A stretch of DNA of 64,000 bases from Gordius sp. MW1 (GCA_964036665.1 OZ038527.1:3720001-3784000); one strand, 5' to 3'. Shown: positions 33,906 through 47,277, numbered from the stretch's first letter. Made by a program: numbers and translations. Notes: generated from the sequence alone by a model not told the origin.

Positions 33906-36135
33906 AACATCGGTCCTGTATGTAAAAAATTCTATTTTGCCCTTTTTTAGATTGTAATTTTTTCTTGAGATGTATATGAAAACCTACTTAAGTAGTAGTC
34001 TAATATGCTTTTCCACTTAGGAATTTCAGTAATGTTTTTAATGGAAACTTAATAAAAAATCTTAATAATCTTGTAATAAGGCTTATCTAAATAATGAATT
34101 TATTACTAGTGTTGACAGATTTTAGAAGGGTATGATTAGAGTAAGTTACGTCATTATATCGTCTCAAATTAACTTTTAAAATATGAAATGTTTTTGTGAT
34201 AATGATTAATGAATAAATAAGGAAGGAAATATAATTTTATTTTTCATTGTCAATTTAATAAACATTAAATAAATATAAATTAAAATAATAATATAAAAAC
34301 ACCTTAGGACACTTTATAATACACAAGTAAAAATCTATATGATTTTGTAACGGGCATATCTAGACCTGACAGGAGCCCGCTGCATTATATTAGGGTTCGT
34401 CCTGGTCCGGAAGCAGAAATCTGTCAAGTACGGCCCGCGGGCAATTCAAATTCCATCGGTTGATTTAACCTAAGTAATAGATTCAATAATAAGGTTTTGT
34501 TTTACTACACTTCTATGACCAATACAAATGTGGATATGGCCATCATTAATCACAAAACAATGCAATCTATACCCTTAAAAAATAACGAGTATTATGTAAT
34601 TTTGCAAACTATGATCTTGATTCATTTGTCAAATTTAATCTTATAAGGTTCTATTGGCCATTGACTTATCAAGGTCTTTAAACAGAGTCTCTTACACAGC
34701 CCTTTTTAAAATTAATTTATCTCTCTTTTTGCCTATTAGCTAATGAAATTATCTAAACTCTTTTGATGCTTCATTACTTACTGTGCCTTTATAAAAAATA
34801 TTTTAAACAATAGTTGAAACTTCTAGGCCAGCACTATAGAAATTCAAAAAAATGACCTTGAATTAAATAATGACCTTGAATTTGATCTAGGACTTAGTTT
34901 AATTAAGTAAATTGAATTAATTGTAACTTTTTTATAATATAACTATACCTGGGTGAAATGAGTTTAGTGTAATGCACTATTTCATACCTCATAATAATTT
35001 TAACATTTTAGTTTATAAATTTAAATTCATAACATGGGCGTAGCCAGGGGGGGGGCAGGGAGAAACGGCTGCCCCCTTTAAATCCAAAAATTATTAAAAA
35101 TTTAATATAATTATATGGCTTAAATTTCAAAACATTCCTATTTTGCCCCTTCCTAAAGCACTATTGTCCTCCTCTAGGTCTAATTATGCCCACGATATAT
35201 ACCATTGGCATGGTTATGCAAACTGAATAAGATCGGGTCTTATAATTGCATACCCTTTATCTGAAAGTTCGTGGCTCTATTAGTTGCATTGTCTTTGGTA
35301 TTTTAATTAACATGCAAAATGCTAATTTATATCTATGTCTAAATACATTGGCTATTTGGGTCGAGAATAGCTATGCGCCATAAAGTCTTTTTAATTTATA
35401 TAGGCTCCTTATGGGTATTTCCTTTTTTTGCACCTGCATTGATTAGAATAAAATTAATTAGTAATTTTAATCCTTAGTTTGCGGAGGCAAAATTAATCAA
35501 TTACACTTTTTAATATTTAAAATTCATTATTTACACGTTTAGTGACAAAGGTGTGTGGAATCGCATTTGTAATTTTTCCCGATCATCTATAAAAATAATA
35601 TAAGACGTAAAAAATTTTAAACTTTATGTATATTAATCTCCAGATTAACGATTTAAAAATTGCCTCTCAAACTAAAAATATTTTACGAATGACCATAAAT
35701 ATATAAACAATTATCTAAAAAATGCTCACTATCAGTGACGATAGGCTTTTTTTAACATTGTGAGAAAAAGTTTAAAAGTTTAAATAATATAGCATAACTT
35801 ATTACTATAAACGTATGTTGAATATAAAAGAAATATCGCACATAGCTCAATATAAATTTCAAGGACATGATGTCGGTCAGTTAGTCCCAACTAACATAAT
35901 CATTCTATTATATGGCCATCAAATCATGAAAGCCATTTGAGAAGTGTTAAATAATTAATAAGTAATGCATAATGCCAATTCCCTTCATGCAATCAGTTAA
36001 TAAGAGCAATCAGTTGAAATTAAATTTTTTGTACAAATGTACAATCACTACTCATAACTTAATTGATTGAACGAGTTAAATCAGAGCCTTTTGGGAGAAA
36101 CATTGATATGCAAGATCACTAATTTTTACTAAGAT
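33906..36135. other. Duplicated non-coding sequence, copy B
   Basis: Counterpart of about 12120-12476 plus 16230-18305 in copy A. It contains the empty site for HINE copy 2a (about 34280), GC-rich hAT right-end sequence (34345-34445), a GGCGTAGCCAGG MITE (about 35033-35195) and the empty TATAGGCT site at 35399. No gene. Confidence 0.6.
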
Positions 36136-38577
36136 ACTAGCTGACCCGGGAAACGTTGTTTTGCTGTATACATTATTTCTAGAAAATACTATAAGTGATG
36201 TGCATGCTCATCGTTATGCCTCGATCATATAATGAGCGATTAAAATATAATTGTCCTATGGGAAATAATTCACGAACTTAATGTAGGAAGAATACACTAA
36301 TTACAAAATATAAAATAAAGCAAAGTATTTAACATCCTATTTTTTATTGCTTTGCTTTACACATTTTGCCTATATAAATATACTGTCAAATAAATTAATA
36401 CATACCTAAAGAATCATTTAATTTGTAAATTGCCACAGTTTGTTTTTTTATTAAAGGTGCTAAAAACTTTTTTTGGTCCTACCGCAAAATCACGATTCTG
36501 GCAAATGGCCGTTTTCGGACTTCAATCAAAACCCCAACCCGCCCTGAAAATCTGTTTTATTTTTGCGCCTGAACATATTTTAGCGCGACCAGCTCTTCAC
36601 TTATTTGGGCAAACTACAATTATGCTCACGGTATATCATTGGCCGCCAACCGAGCTTTCTTGCAATAGGCTCTCATTGTTATCATGTTTTGCTGATACAT
36701 TGTGTAGTTTAAGCCAACAAGTACCATTATAGACGTAGTCAGACCCACTACCCTCAATATGCCCTCCGTTAATTTTTACTATTGCTATTGCATAGCAAAT
36801 GAATGCTCCCAAACGAATTTAGAAGAGCCTAATAAGGCCACACATTGACAGCAAGTCGACAGGGGTTTAAGGAGCGGAGCCCCTTGAGTAAGGTTTAGAG
36901 GGGCAGCCCCAGCCGGGGTACAGGGGTTAAGCCCTTTGTTTGAATCTTCTTCTTCTTTATCAGTTATTTGGTCCCACGGTCGTGGAGTTTGTTTTGATAA
37001 GTTTATTGCATCTTGACCGGGTGAGTGCCATGTCTTGACTACTCTTTAGTTTTCAGAACTTTATCGCCTTGCCCGTTCCACGTGACACGGGGTCGTCCTC
37101 TTCCTCTTTTCTCCGGTACCTCTATGTCCAGTACTTTTCGATTTAGGTCATTCGTGTCCCCCTTAGTATTTGTTCATACCACCTTGACCGATTTTCGTTA
37201 ATCATGTCCGCTATAGGTTGAATATTCATTTTTGTAATGAGAAAGTCATTAGTCATATGTTCGAGCTTGGTTAACCCCAAGCTCCACCGTATAATTCTCA
37301 TCTCTGTGGTTATAAGCATTCCTACCCTGGTGTTTAATGCCGATGCTAATTAATCAATTTTTAATTCCTTAATTAGTTTATTATCATAATGTCAAGTTCG
37401 ATAAAAAATATGGTTTTTTTTAATCACATTGTTGTTCACATGTATTCTACCTTTATTTAATTATTTTAATAATCCACATTCCAGGTTTAAAATGCTCTAT
37501 AAAATGACCACTGTCTTACGTTAATTTGTATGAGTAGTCCGGCCCGAGGCGAAAAGCCATTTTTATCTTTACGCCCGAATCGAGCCCGGAGCAACATCAT
37601 TAATCTCGGTTATTTCCGAAACATGCGAATATCCCCTAACTTCCTAAGCAAATCCTCCTTTTTGTTTAAAATATGTCTAGATGTACAGCATTAAAAACTG
37701 AGATATTATGAGGGGTCGTAAAAAAGCATTGCCCACAAACCTTACTATGGTCAATAAGCTAACAGTGTACTCAGATAATTCACAAAAACTTAAAGCAACC
37801 GGTATAAGCATGGACGTAGCCAAGCCCTCAAACATTAAGGTCCGTTTTTCTCCCCTGCTTAAATTTCACAGCAAATAAAATGTTTTTCAACGAAGTGTAG
37901 AAGAGTTTAGGTTAAAGGCTCAACAAAAAACAACACGGGGCCCGGGGGCGCTACCTTATACCAAAGAACTGAGGATAATAACCTTGTGAGGAGTTCGGGG
38001 TGGAGCCCTTCTTAGAGGTCCGAAGAACTGAGATATATCAACATTTATTGGAACTTTGTTAAAAGTATTTTCAGTTTTCTCCTTATTTAACGAGAAAAAA
38101 ATGACAAAATTAGATTTTTTTTAATTTATTTAGCCACGCAGGAGGGGACAAGACTGTCCTATAATAATAATTGACTTGAAAAAAAAGCAAAAAATTGACT
38201 TTGATTTAATGTTTCAAATCGTAAAAGGTTTCCATTTTTCGCAGCACATGCCTACATTTATCACACTACACTACCTACGCGCATGACGTTCTAGAAAATA
38301 CTATATATTAAAGAACTGTATATTCAAATTTTCAAAGAACACGATAGATACGCAGTACGGCATGAGGTTGCGTTTGATTGACATTTTATTAAACGTTAAA
38401 ACGTATAAAACTAATTAACTTGATCGTCTTATGACTTAGAGATTTGGAATATAGTTTAAAACCTAGGCTTAGACCAATTAATCATTCGCAGAAATTTCCA
38501 TCCAAATCGGTTCAGCCGTTTCGGAGAAGTTGAGGAGCAAACACCATGACACGAGAATTTTTTATATTAGAACACAG
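36136..38577. mobile_element. Unclassified ~2.4-kb insertion present only in copy B
   Basis: It starts CTAGCTGACCCGGGAAACG and ends near AATTTTTTATATTAGAACACAG. GATA occurs at both borders, and copy A at about 18300 is uninterrupted. The two ends are not inverted copies. The right part contains AAATCGGTTCAGCCGTTTCG. I recall this pairing of ends from interspersed repeats in arthropod genomes but cannot assign a superfamily. A LINE tail is nested at 36947-37345. The frame at 36430-36732 shows no domain. Confidence 0.6.
36947..37345 (-). mobile_element. 5'-truncated RTE-type LINE 3' end
   Basis: It matches the 3' end of the LINE at 47278-50351 from its GAA-rich tail inward for about 400 bp, same orientation, with scattered substitutions. 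Homology stops abruptly at about 37345, as expected for target-primed 5' truncation. Confidence 0.8.
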
Positions 38578-40115
38578 GATAAATAAAATCCAAAGCATTA
38601 TTACTATTTCGAACAAATAAGGTTCAAAAATAATGTTTTGTTGCATTTGTTCTGCAGCCGAAGTTAGGTTTATTCACTATATATCAATATGCTATAAACA
38701 CGAAGAAAAAAATAATGATATTATGGTTTCATTCAGTATCCATTCAGGTTATAATTAAAATCCTGAGTTAAGAGCCACAACATTGCCTACAGCAAATAAA
38801 TATGATTTTGTATATGTATTAATACAATCTTTAAGTTTTTTTTATAAAATATAACTTCTCTTTGTTAACCAAGACGCACATTTTCAAGGCCTTTAAAAAG
38901 GGTTACTAGGTTACTAGGAAGATTGCCTCCTTATTTAGATATTTCTATACAATGGGATAATCGGCTTCTTGATGAACCTATATGTATTATTCAATCAATG
39001 CGCCAACTATCATCCTTATAATGCGAAAAAAATTTGTAACTTTTTTGTAATTAAAGTCTGATCTATAAACAAACTCAAAGGTAACGTCAATACTATAATA
39101 GTGTTGAGAAAGAGTTTATATACAAATTTTGAATAAAATGTTAAAATCTAACGTAGTTTGATTCAAATTAAGTTTCTTATATTAAAAATTATAATAATAA
39201 ATTTGTTTAAGGCGTTTGGAAACATGGGACAAGAAATGAAAATTATAATAATAAATGTAATATCTTAAAAAGTTTCAAACTAAGGTTAAAAATTTTTAAT
39301 GAATTTTTTATTTTAGGGGTTGACTTTTTAAATATTGAAAAAAAAGTTTTTCTGTCGCTTGAGGGCTTGGTGGTATGGTAAGCCGATTCAAGAATGAGAA
39401 TTTACCTAGACCCCCTTATAAATGAAACCTGAGCTATAATTGAACATTTGTGGTGTATTATTTTCTCTTTTCAATTAAATTTTATTATCAATCTTTTAAT
39501 TACAAAAATAAATATTTAGGCGCTTTAATATTATTAATTTATAATCAGCTTAAAACGCCTTATAAAAGTTTAACTATGGATAGTTTATTAATATTATGAA
39601 TTCGAGAGGGTCCTTTTTATTAGTTGAAAGATATAGCTATTATATATAATGGTGGGAAGATTAATATTTCGAGATAATATAATAATAAGGTTGAGGAGTT
39701 ATGAGTATTGTACACTATAAATGTCTTTCTATTATCTGCATATTTCTAGTTGCGCGGTCAAGTATAAGCTTTATATAAAATATAAGAATGTAATTTTATT
39801 TATATATTTAACACAAATTCACTATAAAAAATACAAACAAAAATGCGAGAAGTTAAATTATATTCACATTAAATTATTTAATAAATATACTTTATTTTTT
39901 GAAAAAAATTCACATAACTTTTAAATAGGACATTTTTAGCATATATGCGTAATTCAAAAATGGTTTATATTTATATATGTAACTTTGTAAACACTATAAT
40001 AACTTTGTACAACACCTGTTAGCAACATTACATTGAACAACATTCAGAGTCCTTTAGAATTTTAGCCACAGTTAAATTTAGGTAGAAAGATATATAATCA
40101 ATCTTGCTATTTAGA
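38578..40115. other. Duplicated non-coding sequence, copy B
   Basis: Counterpart of 18305-19186 and 20878-21567. It includes the empty MULE site TATTATTTT (39456-39464) and the presumed 3' flank of receptor gene B. Confidence 0.6.
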
Positions 40116-41408
40116 TTACTTCTTTAAACAAAATACATCTTTCATCCAAGACCAAAAAACATCCTTAACAATTGGATCTAAAAGAAGGGAAATATAGACA
40201 CTCAAAGCATTATTCCCGTACTTTGTTAAATAAGCAATATTTTGCAACCACAACTCTGTTTTGGATTCAAACGTATCGGCCCAGGGTTGATACGTAAACA
40301 TGTAGAAGGTCATAGGAAGCGTGTTTATAATAAAATGTACATTTAAAACCACCATGAGTATGGTGATGCGAAACTCTTGTTTTCTTATTCCATATTTAAT
40401 TTGAAAACTATCGCTGTTCTGTTTCGCAACCTGTATCTCATTAGCTATTGGTCTACGTGCTATAAAACTTTTAATTTTAGATAGCCATCTTGTACCGTCA
40501 TTATTTTGTACATAAGATAAATTAGATTTTATAAGATTTCGCTTTCTAGATATCTTAAAACAAAAATATATAATCACTATGTTGGCCAAAGATGATATTA
40601 TGAAGGGCACAACCGACATAATGATATTTGTCCATTTTCTATAATCAGGGAACCAAGGAGTTTTGGGTACGTGTACGTAATTTTCAGTCATAATTAAGTT
40701 CGCCGCATTCTTCCTCACAATAAAAATGTAGGTTCCATTTATGGAGATATTGTGGAGTAGGTAAACATGAGACATATCTGTTATATTAGACCTAATTAAG
40801 TTTTCAATCCCGAAGCCCCACGAGTAGGGAATTACCAAAATGAAACTTGCGAGCAAGCTAACGGACAATAGATACTTTATTCTGAAATTAGAAACACTAG
40901 TTCTATAGTTGAAAGGGTAGACCAAGGCCCACAATCTATCTACAGATATTAACACTCGTATGATATTGCTAAAATTAGTGAATAAATCCATCAAAGGAAA
41001 TCCAATTCTAATGGAATATTTTACGAACCATAGATGTTTATGGCACGTTGTATAGCAAGCTATGTAAACAGTAGGGACTAAGATTAAATTCAAACAGACC
41101 AAACAATCCGATATGGTGAGAGTGCGAATATAAAAGTAGATATTAGTCTTCGGATTAATTCGTTTTCCTCTAAAAACTCGATCTCCAGATTCAACGTGAC
41201 TACAATTTTTGTTGTTTTGTCTTTCATCTTGCTGATTTAGTGTAGTGCCCGATGGTGCAGTAACTTTTCTCTTCATTTTATTAAAGCACCAAAAATATGC
41301 TATGTTACCAATCAGACCCAAAACTATAATAATCGGCATGATAATTCCGTAAGTTAAATCTATGGTATAGCGAACATATTCATTGCTAACAAGCGTATTG
41401 CTAGACAT
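40116..41408 (-). CDS. Rhodopsin-like (class A) G-protein-coupled receptor, orphan, copy B
   Basis: A single-exon frame of 430 residues, paralogue of 21568-22848 created by the tandem segmental duplication. The same seven segments, GLIGN, TISD, DRLWALVYP and TM7 NNALSVYISLLLDP are conserved. Differences cluster in the N-terminal part of loop 1, in extracellular loop 2 (a four-residue net insertion around VRKNAA, loss of one N-glycosylation sequon) and in the basic third intracellular loop; TM helices and the C-terminus are nearly unchanged. Like its sister it lacks a loop 2 cysteine and the NPxxY proline. The frame is open although flanking non-coding sequence has acquired many indels, which argues that both copies are functional. 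Confidence 0.88.
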   Translation of the reverse strand: MSSNTLVSNEYVRYTIDLTYGIIMPIIIVLGLIGNIAYFWCFNKMKRKVTAPSGTTLNQQDERQNNKNCSHVESGDRVFRGKRINPKTNIYFYIRTLTISDCLVCLNLILVPTVYIACYTTCHKHLWFVKYSIRIGFPLMDLFTNFSNIIRVLISVDRLWALVYPFNYRTSVSNFRIKYLLSVSLLASFILVIPYSWGFGIENLIRSNITDMSHVYLLHNISINGTYIFIVRKNAANLIMTENYVHVPKTPWFPDYRKWTNIIMSVVPFIISSLANIVIIYFCFKISRKRNLIKSNLSYVQNNDGTRWLSKIKSFIARRPIANEIQVAKQNSDSFQIKYGIRKQEFRITILMVVLNVHFIINTLPMTFYMFTYQPWADTFESKTELWLQNIAYLTKYGNNALSVYISLLLDPIVKDVFWSWMKDVFCLKK

Positions 41409-44009
41409 GACGTAAATATTTTTGCGCTAATGCGGTCAATTTTGAAGATTTTAACGCAAACTCCCAAAGTTTATTTTCATTAACTAATGGCCTTCCTGAA
41501 AACTGAAAGTATTAGCTCTTTTAATTCGCTAAAATAAAATATCAAAGATAATTGTTTTAAAAATTGGTGAGGAGCATTAGTAAATTAAATATTTGGTAAC
41601 TTTAGCCCTTAAACCAGTGATTAAATTTTAATTGGCCAATTTATAGCTTTTAAGAATGATAATAATTTTGCGAGAGGATATCAATTTTAGAAATTAATTT
41701 TTGGAATTATATATCAATAATATGCTATGAGACTTATGACGTGAATTAAATTACCAATGAACAATGAAATGTATAAGAATTGACGTCAATTTTTTACATT
41801 TTAACCTACACTCTAAATACGATATGAAATCTTTATACGGTTTTTATTAATCAGTATATTCAAGTTCATATAATTAATAACATATATCGCTTAATGAGGG
41901 AAATTTAAAACAAATTGTTTCTTTAGATATAACCCTAGCAATTTTAATACAAATTACCATGGCGTCGTGTCGTGAAATACAACAAATTGACTTAATTTTG
42001 AATTATATACATCTCAATATGATCTTTCTTTATCTTGTGAATTTTCATATCGTGCCTAAAAAAACCAGTTACAATAATATTCCTAATGATTTCTCAATTT
42101 TACTAAAATATATATAAATAGTTAATAACATTTCAAAGGTCGTTTGAAAAATTCAAAAACTTAAAACCAATCTTTAAAAAAAGAATTTTTGCTTAAATTA
42201 AATTTAAAATGCAAAAATTAAAATATCTATATGAATAAATGTACACCAAATATAGCTTTGCCTTTATGTTTAGATTGTTTAATAATTAATGATATTTGAG
42301 GCCTAATATTTTTTTGCTTGTCATAAATCTTTTTTTAATTTTCTCCTCTGCATAAATGTAAGTACCACTACTTTTTATTATAGGCTTAGGTATTTTATAA
42401 TGCATTTTAAAATTTATAGTGCTAAGCAATTTGGTATTGCAGGGTATAAATTGCTTCAACTTTGTAGTTTATTTGATATTAATGACATTTATATGAGATA
42501 TATTATAAAATTAGCAAAGAGCTTCATATATAACTATTTATAGTTATATTAAAATCAGAGTCGATTAAAAGACTTTAAGAGTTTAAATAAATGATAAAAG
42601 CTTAATTATATGTATTTAGGTCTTCCAATCATTAATGACTATTTAAATATTGAAACAAATGGAAACTAAAATTGAAAGGACTGACCACCAGCCTGGGTGA
42701 TAAACAATCAGAAAGAAGAAGAAGATTGGAACTGGAAAAACTAACAATTATGCAATTTTATATGGGATTAAGGTATTAAATGCCATATTTTTTCTAACCA
42801 TTCGACCAAGTTTGACGTCAAAATAATTAAGTCATATATACTCAATTGGATGTTAATTGGCTAATAATTATCATTAAAACGAGGTTATTTAAAATTTTAA
42901 CATGTATAGAAATGTCTGAAATTGTTTAAAGCGAATGACAAGATTTTTTTTACCAATTAAGCATTTTCAAAATGAATAATTACACACAGTGGCGTAGCCA
43001 AGGGAAGGGGCAAGCTAGAAATGTCCCAATTGTAGTTTTGATTAATAAACTATTAAATGAGATAAAGGTATTTAGAGCTGCATAAAAGACGAAGACACTT
43101 ATAAATACCTTAAATATGTTTAGATATATATATATATATATTTAAAATTAATTTAAATTTTCGGCAAAAAGCCTTTAACCCAATATTTTTCTATTTCCGA
43201 ATTCACTAGATCTCTTATACATATATAGGTTGATTGAGCTTTAAATTATAGGGGTTGTTCTTTTCGGCAAATTCAATATTTGGATTCTCTTTCATAACTT
43301 GATAATTTTTTCAGCTATACATTATTACCTATGCAACAATTGCAAAATGGATTTTGAGATTCAATAGGTCATTCAGATAATATTGCAACTCGGATAAAAT
43401 TTATAAGAAATAGTGTTGACGATAAGTTTCATCTAATACTTTTTTATATAATTTAGATCTAAAAAGACCTCATTTTTCCGAGTGGGTATATTTACAACAT
43501 GATTAATAAATTAACTCACGGTTTTCGATTAAAAAAACAAGTCCTAATTAACTTTCTAATATGATTTCCGCAACTCCGTCAATTATTGTGTCTAAGATCA
43601 AGAAAAATTATTAAAATTTAACTCTGGTGATTTAAAAGGCACAAACACTGACCTAAAATCAAAATTGATCTATGGGGTTTGTCTTAACTCAAAAGACCTG
43701 TAGTTCCAACAATGCCCTCAACACCCCAACAGCTTTTAAATAATTTATTGCCTAATATAACCACACTTTATTATCTTCCCAACACCATGCACCAACGAGC
43801 AAAGTTTTTTTATATTCAGGAGATTGAAATCTTATTTAAGAAATAGTGCGGAAAAACATTAATGGAATGGCATTATAAATAAGAAATGCTCCCACCTCAA
43901 ATAAAATCCTAGACGTTGGGCAGAAAAAATGGAATAGCTATTTTATTATAACGTTCTGTATCTGTAACTGTATTCTATAAACAGAATTTATATCTTTATC
44001 ATTCATAGG
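41409..44009. other. Duplicated non-coding sequence, copy B
   Basis: Upstream flank of receptor B followed by the counterparts of 22849-24609 and 28110-29308. It contains empty sites for the 23465 MITE (about 42043), the foldback element (about 42790) and HINE copy 4 (about 43958), plus a (TA)n run at about 43123-43142. No gene recognised. Confidence 0.6.
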
Positions 44010-44370
44010 TCATATTTGTATAAAAGTCTGCCCGAACTTTCTAGAGTTCGTCCGGCCATGCCCAAATCATTAGAGCTACCAGAGCTGACCGACTAGAAAT
44101 TAGGGGTTTTTAAATTTTTAGCAACAATTTTGTTACATCTTTAATCTAACTCTCAATTTTTTCCGAATAAATTCTACGATATTAGTAAACAATCAAATAA
44201 TTAATGACAAAATAATACACTATAAATTTCTTAATAAAACCCGAATCGCTCGAATCCTGTTATGTTGCCCACCCGGGCCTACCTAAAAATCTTAATTTAC
44301 GACAGCTACCTGCCCAGCCCATAGGCCGAGCGATTCCGGCAGCGCACCCGCCTTTTCTGGACTTTGATCT
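44010..44370. mobile_element. GC-rich hAT-family sequence without the HINE insert
   Basis: Continuous counterpart of the two pieces flanking HINE copy 5. Termini not identified. Confidence 0.4.
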
Positions 44371-44962
44371 TAATTATATAATAAATAAAAATGTAATACA
44401 TTTTTTTGTAATTTCCCCTCCTCCCGCCGTCTTGAGAAAATCCACGTTACACACTGCGCATAATATAATAATAGCCATTTAAAAAAATCTCAGCAAAACT
44501 GCGATTTGGGCATATTCAAAATAAGAGATCAAAGCACATTTTTGAATTCCTAGTCTATTTTGAGAATGATAATGACATCATATTTATTTTACGCTACTTT
44601 TATATTCATATATTATTATTGTAGTAATTAAAGATATGAATGATTTCTTAAAGCAATTAATACTTTTATAAATTTAATCCATATAAAAATAATTCTAGAT
44701 ATTTAACCAATAAAAGAAAGCTCCCTCCCCCTTCTCTCTCTCTCCGTAAAATGCCGTTTGCTAGCACCACTCCCAAACATTTTTAAGAGTCACACAAAGC
44801 TCCAAAAAGTTATTTTACTATAAGCACAAAAGCATTATAGAAATTGTAGAACTTACGATAATTTCAATACATGGCTCTTTGTCAGCTCATTTTGGCATGT
44901 GGTGAAATGATTTGTAAAAACATGTATGAAAAAGAAAATAAATTATCAAACGTTACATTGAA
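44371..44962. other. End of copy B and unique spacer
   Basis: Homology with copy A ends at about 44532. From there to 44962 I see nothing recognisable apart from a C/T-rich run near 44720. Confidence 0.5.
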
Positions 44963-44970
44963 AAGCAAAT

Positions 44971-46414
44971 TAGAGACCTGCACGGCCCAGCCCGAAGACA
45001 TGCGTAAAAGCTCGGCCCTTGGACGAGCTTCTGCTTCAAAATAAAACAACGGGGCGGGCCTGGACTGGCCGATATATAACTTAACGGGCTCGGGCCAGGC
45101 CTAGATTTAAGGCCCATTAAAAAATTAATTAGATTTAGTATAAAAGAAGGTGTTTTTATTCTAATTTATATTTATTTTATGTATATTAAATACAATGGAA
45201 GTCAAATTTTGTTTCCATTCTAGTTCATTAATTCATCAATATCTCAACCTGCATAATATATGTTAAAGATAATTTATGCACGTGATCCCATGGGCGGAGC
45301 CAATTTAAATTAGAGGGGGGCAGTTTAGATAGGGCAAAAAATGTTTTTTCGTCAAGATTTTTGGATTTGAAGGGGGGGGGCAGCTGCCCATCCTTGCCTC
45401 CTCATTTATACCCTCTAGACATATTAAATGAATTAATTTAATATTACGATATTAATTTAATTTATGGGCTCTCTTTTGGTTGTCCGTCCTCTCCATCCTG
45501 TCCTGTCCAACTTGCAAATTTTTAATAATTGCCGTGGAAGCTTATATGGGTTTTTAATGGCTATGGACTTATGCTTCTGTAAAAGACTTTCATTTTGCTG
45601 ACCGCTGATTGGCTTTACTTTTTTCGACCTCGCCCAAATTCCATTATTGTTTTTGTGCCCGACTGATTACCTTATTAATAAATTTCTTTGGGCAACTTAT
45701 ATAGGTTGTTGCTATTTATCGGAGAATTGCGAAACTGGTTATAATTAGCTGCCTATTAATGCTGACTGTTGCTTACATCTAATTTGTCTGACTCGGCCAG
45801 AGTCCATAATTCTGGTTAATTGCTATTTATATCTGCTGCTTGGTGAATTTCTTTTGGCAATTTGTCTAGGTTGTTAATTTATAACGGATGAATGTGAAAT
45901 GACTAAATAATTCCCTGCAAATTAATGCTGACCATTGCTAACTTCTACTTTCTGACCCCAGCCAAATGCCAAAATTTTTATACTCATTAATTTCAAAACA
46001 AATTCTGAAATTTATTTCTTCAAGCTACTTTTATGATTGTTTTTTCATTTTATATCAATAACTTAAATATTTAAAATGGTGGAAAAGCAAAGAAGCTAAG
46101 TAACTTTATTAAAAACATTATAACCTCAAATAAGGATTTTAAAAGTTTATTTGCCTCATATGGTTTTATATATCCTGAAGTTAGGTCATTTCTTAAAAGA
46201 TAAAAGAACTCGAGTGACCGGGAATTACCAATTTATTATGTTTGCAATATTTTTATCAGATACATATTGTTTACCAAATCAATATCAAAATTAAACAAAA
46301 AAAAATTTACAGGCCCGGGCCGAGCTTTGTATAAAATTAGTGGGCTGGGCCCGGGCTTTAAATTTTTAATACGGGCGGGCCAATTGATTTAAACAGGCCC
46401 GTTGCAGGTCTCTA
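44971..46414. mobile_element. Non-autonomous GC-rich hAT, complete, perfect 8-bp target duplication
   Basis: Inverted termini TAGAGACCTGCACGGCCC and GGCCCGTTGCAGGTCTCTA, flanked by AAGCAAAT at 44963-44970 and 46415-46422. TAGNG termini and an 8-bp duplication define it as hAT-type. Repeated GGGCCCGG-type words sit inside each end (45035-45110, 46315-46400). A GGGCGGAGCC MITE-like end lies at 45289, and HINE-terminus-like sequence (GTTGTCCGTCC) at about 45479. No transposase frame. Confidence 0.85.
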
Positions 46415-46422
46415 AAGCAAAT

Positions 46423-46968
46423 AGCTTGCATAATAGACAGATCTGCTGTGAAAAAAATTTATGCATTATTTTACATATGCTAAATTTTTAAATCTAACAT
46501 AACATAATGTTTTGAAACAAATTTTATAGTTCATGATTTGAAAGATTATTTTTTTTATAATTGTACCCTTTTATATTTACATATAATTTATATTGCCAAC
46601 ATTAGCTATACATTACAATCCATTATAATAAATTATTTCACTCCACCCTAATACAAATGTAAATTTAGGTGTAATATATCTTCTTGGTTAGTATATCCAG
46701 TCTGCTCAATGATTTTTGTCCCTTTTATGTTAGGTTAATCCAGAAAACATCAACTTATAATGATTCTAAGGTTGATGTTTGGTGGAGCTATCAATGTAAT
46801 GGTTAATATCATATTGCACCTTATCTTCCAATTGCTTTTGTAGCAATTCTATATAAAATGAAAATTTTAAATAATTTAACAATACCTTCATTTGCCTTTA
46901 TTTCTTTTTTTATTGTATCTTCTAGCAGCAAAATGCCATCAATTTCTATGATATAATTAGTTATTAAA
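46423..46968. other. AT-rich spacer with a possible exon edge
   Basis: Mostly featureless. On the minus strand a frame at 46821-47027 runs into AAATGAAG-GTATTG (near 46886), which resembles an exon-intron junction, but I cannot connect it to a known protein. Confidence 0.3.
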
Positions 46969-47262
46969 CTAGTTTTTACCATATTGGGTAGCCAGATTTT
47001 TACTAATTCTGTCTCTAATATTTGCAATTTGTTGTTCTCTATTTTTAATTATAGCAGAATTATGGCAAGTTTTGTAAGCAATCGGTTTTTGAGTTGGACT
47101 TTTATAAAGTTTTTTAAACTGATCACTCATTTCTAGTATCTTTTTAGGAGTGGGAGAAAGAGAATTCATTTTAAATTTTTTGTAGATTGGTGTAGGGAGA
47201 ATATCATGGCCAATGTTACACGATCCAAATTCTTGTACTGTATAAGCGATCTGACATTCCAT
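46969..47262 (-). CDS. Uncharacterised ORF, 97 codons, possibly a first exon
   Basis: It opens with MECQIAYTVQEFGSCNIGHD and is lysine/serine-rich thereafter; I do not recognise the family. The first ~20 codons recur, inverted, on the other side of the LINE at 50563-50625 with a small deletion. The LINE at 47278-50351 inserted about 15 bp upstream of this start codon. It may be a real exon continuing beyond CAATATG-GTAAAA (near 46985), or part of an undescribed repeat. Too little evidence to choose. Confidence 0.25.
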   Translation of the reverse strand: MECQIAYTVQEFGSCNIGHDILPTPIYKKFKMNSLSPTPKKILEMSDQFKKLYKSPTQKPIAYKTCHNSAIIKNREQQIANIRDRISKNLATQYGKN

Positions 47263-47277
47263 TTTCTTATTCGATGC

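Larger units (their letters stand above)
33642..44532. repeat. Segmental duplication copy B
   Basis: Tandem, same-orientation partner of 11705-33561. Its first ~260 bp correspond to the right end of the hAT at 10113-11989, so the duplicated unit begins inside that element. Its only large private insertion is 36136-38577; removing it leaves about 8.4 kb, close to the stripped length of copy A. Confidence 0.9.

Noticed and set aside
36430-36732. 100-codon plus-strand ORF in the 36136-38577 insertion
   Set aside because: No domain recognised and no conserved partner; composition is like the surrounding insertion.
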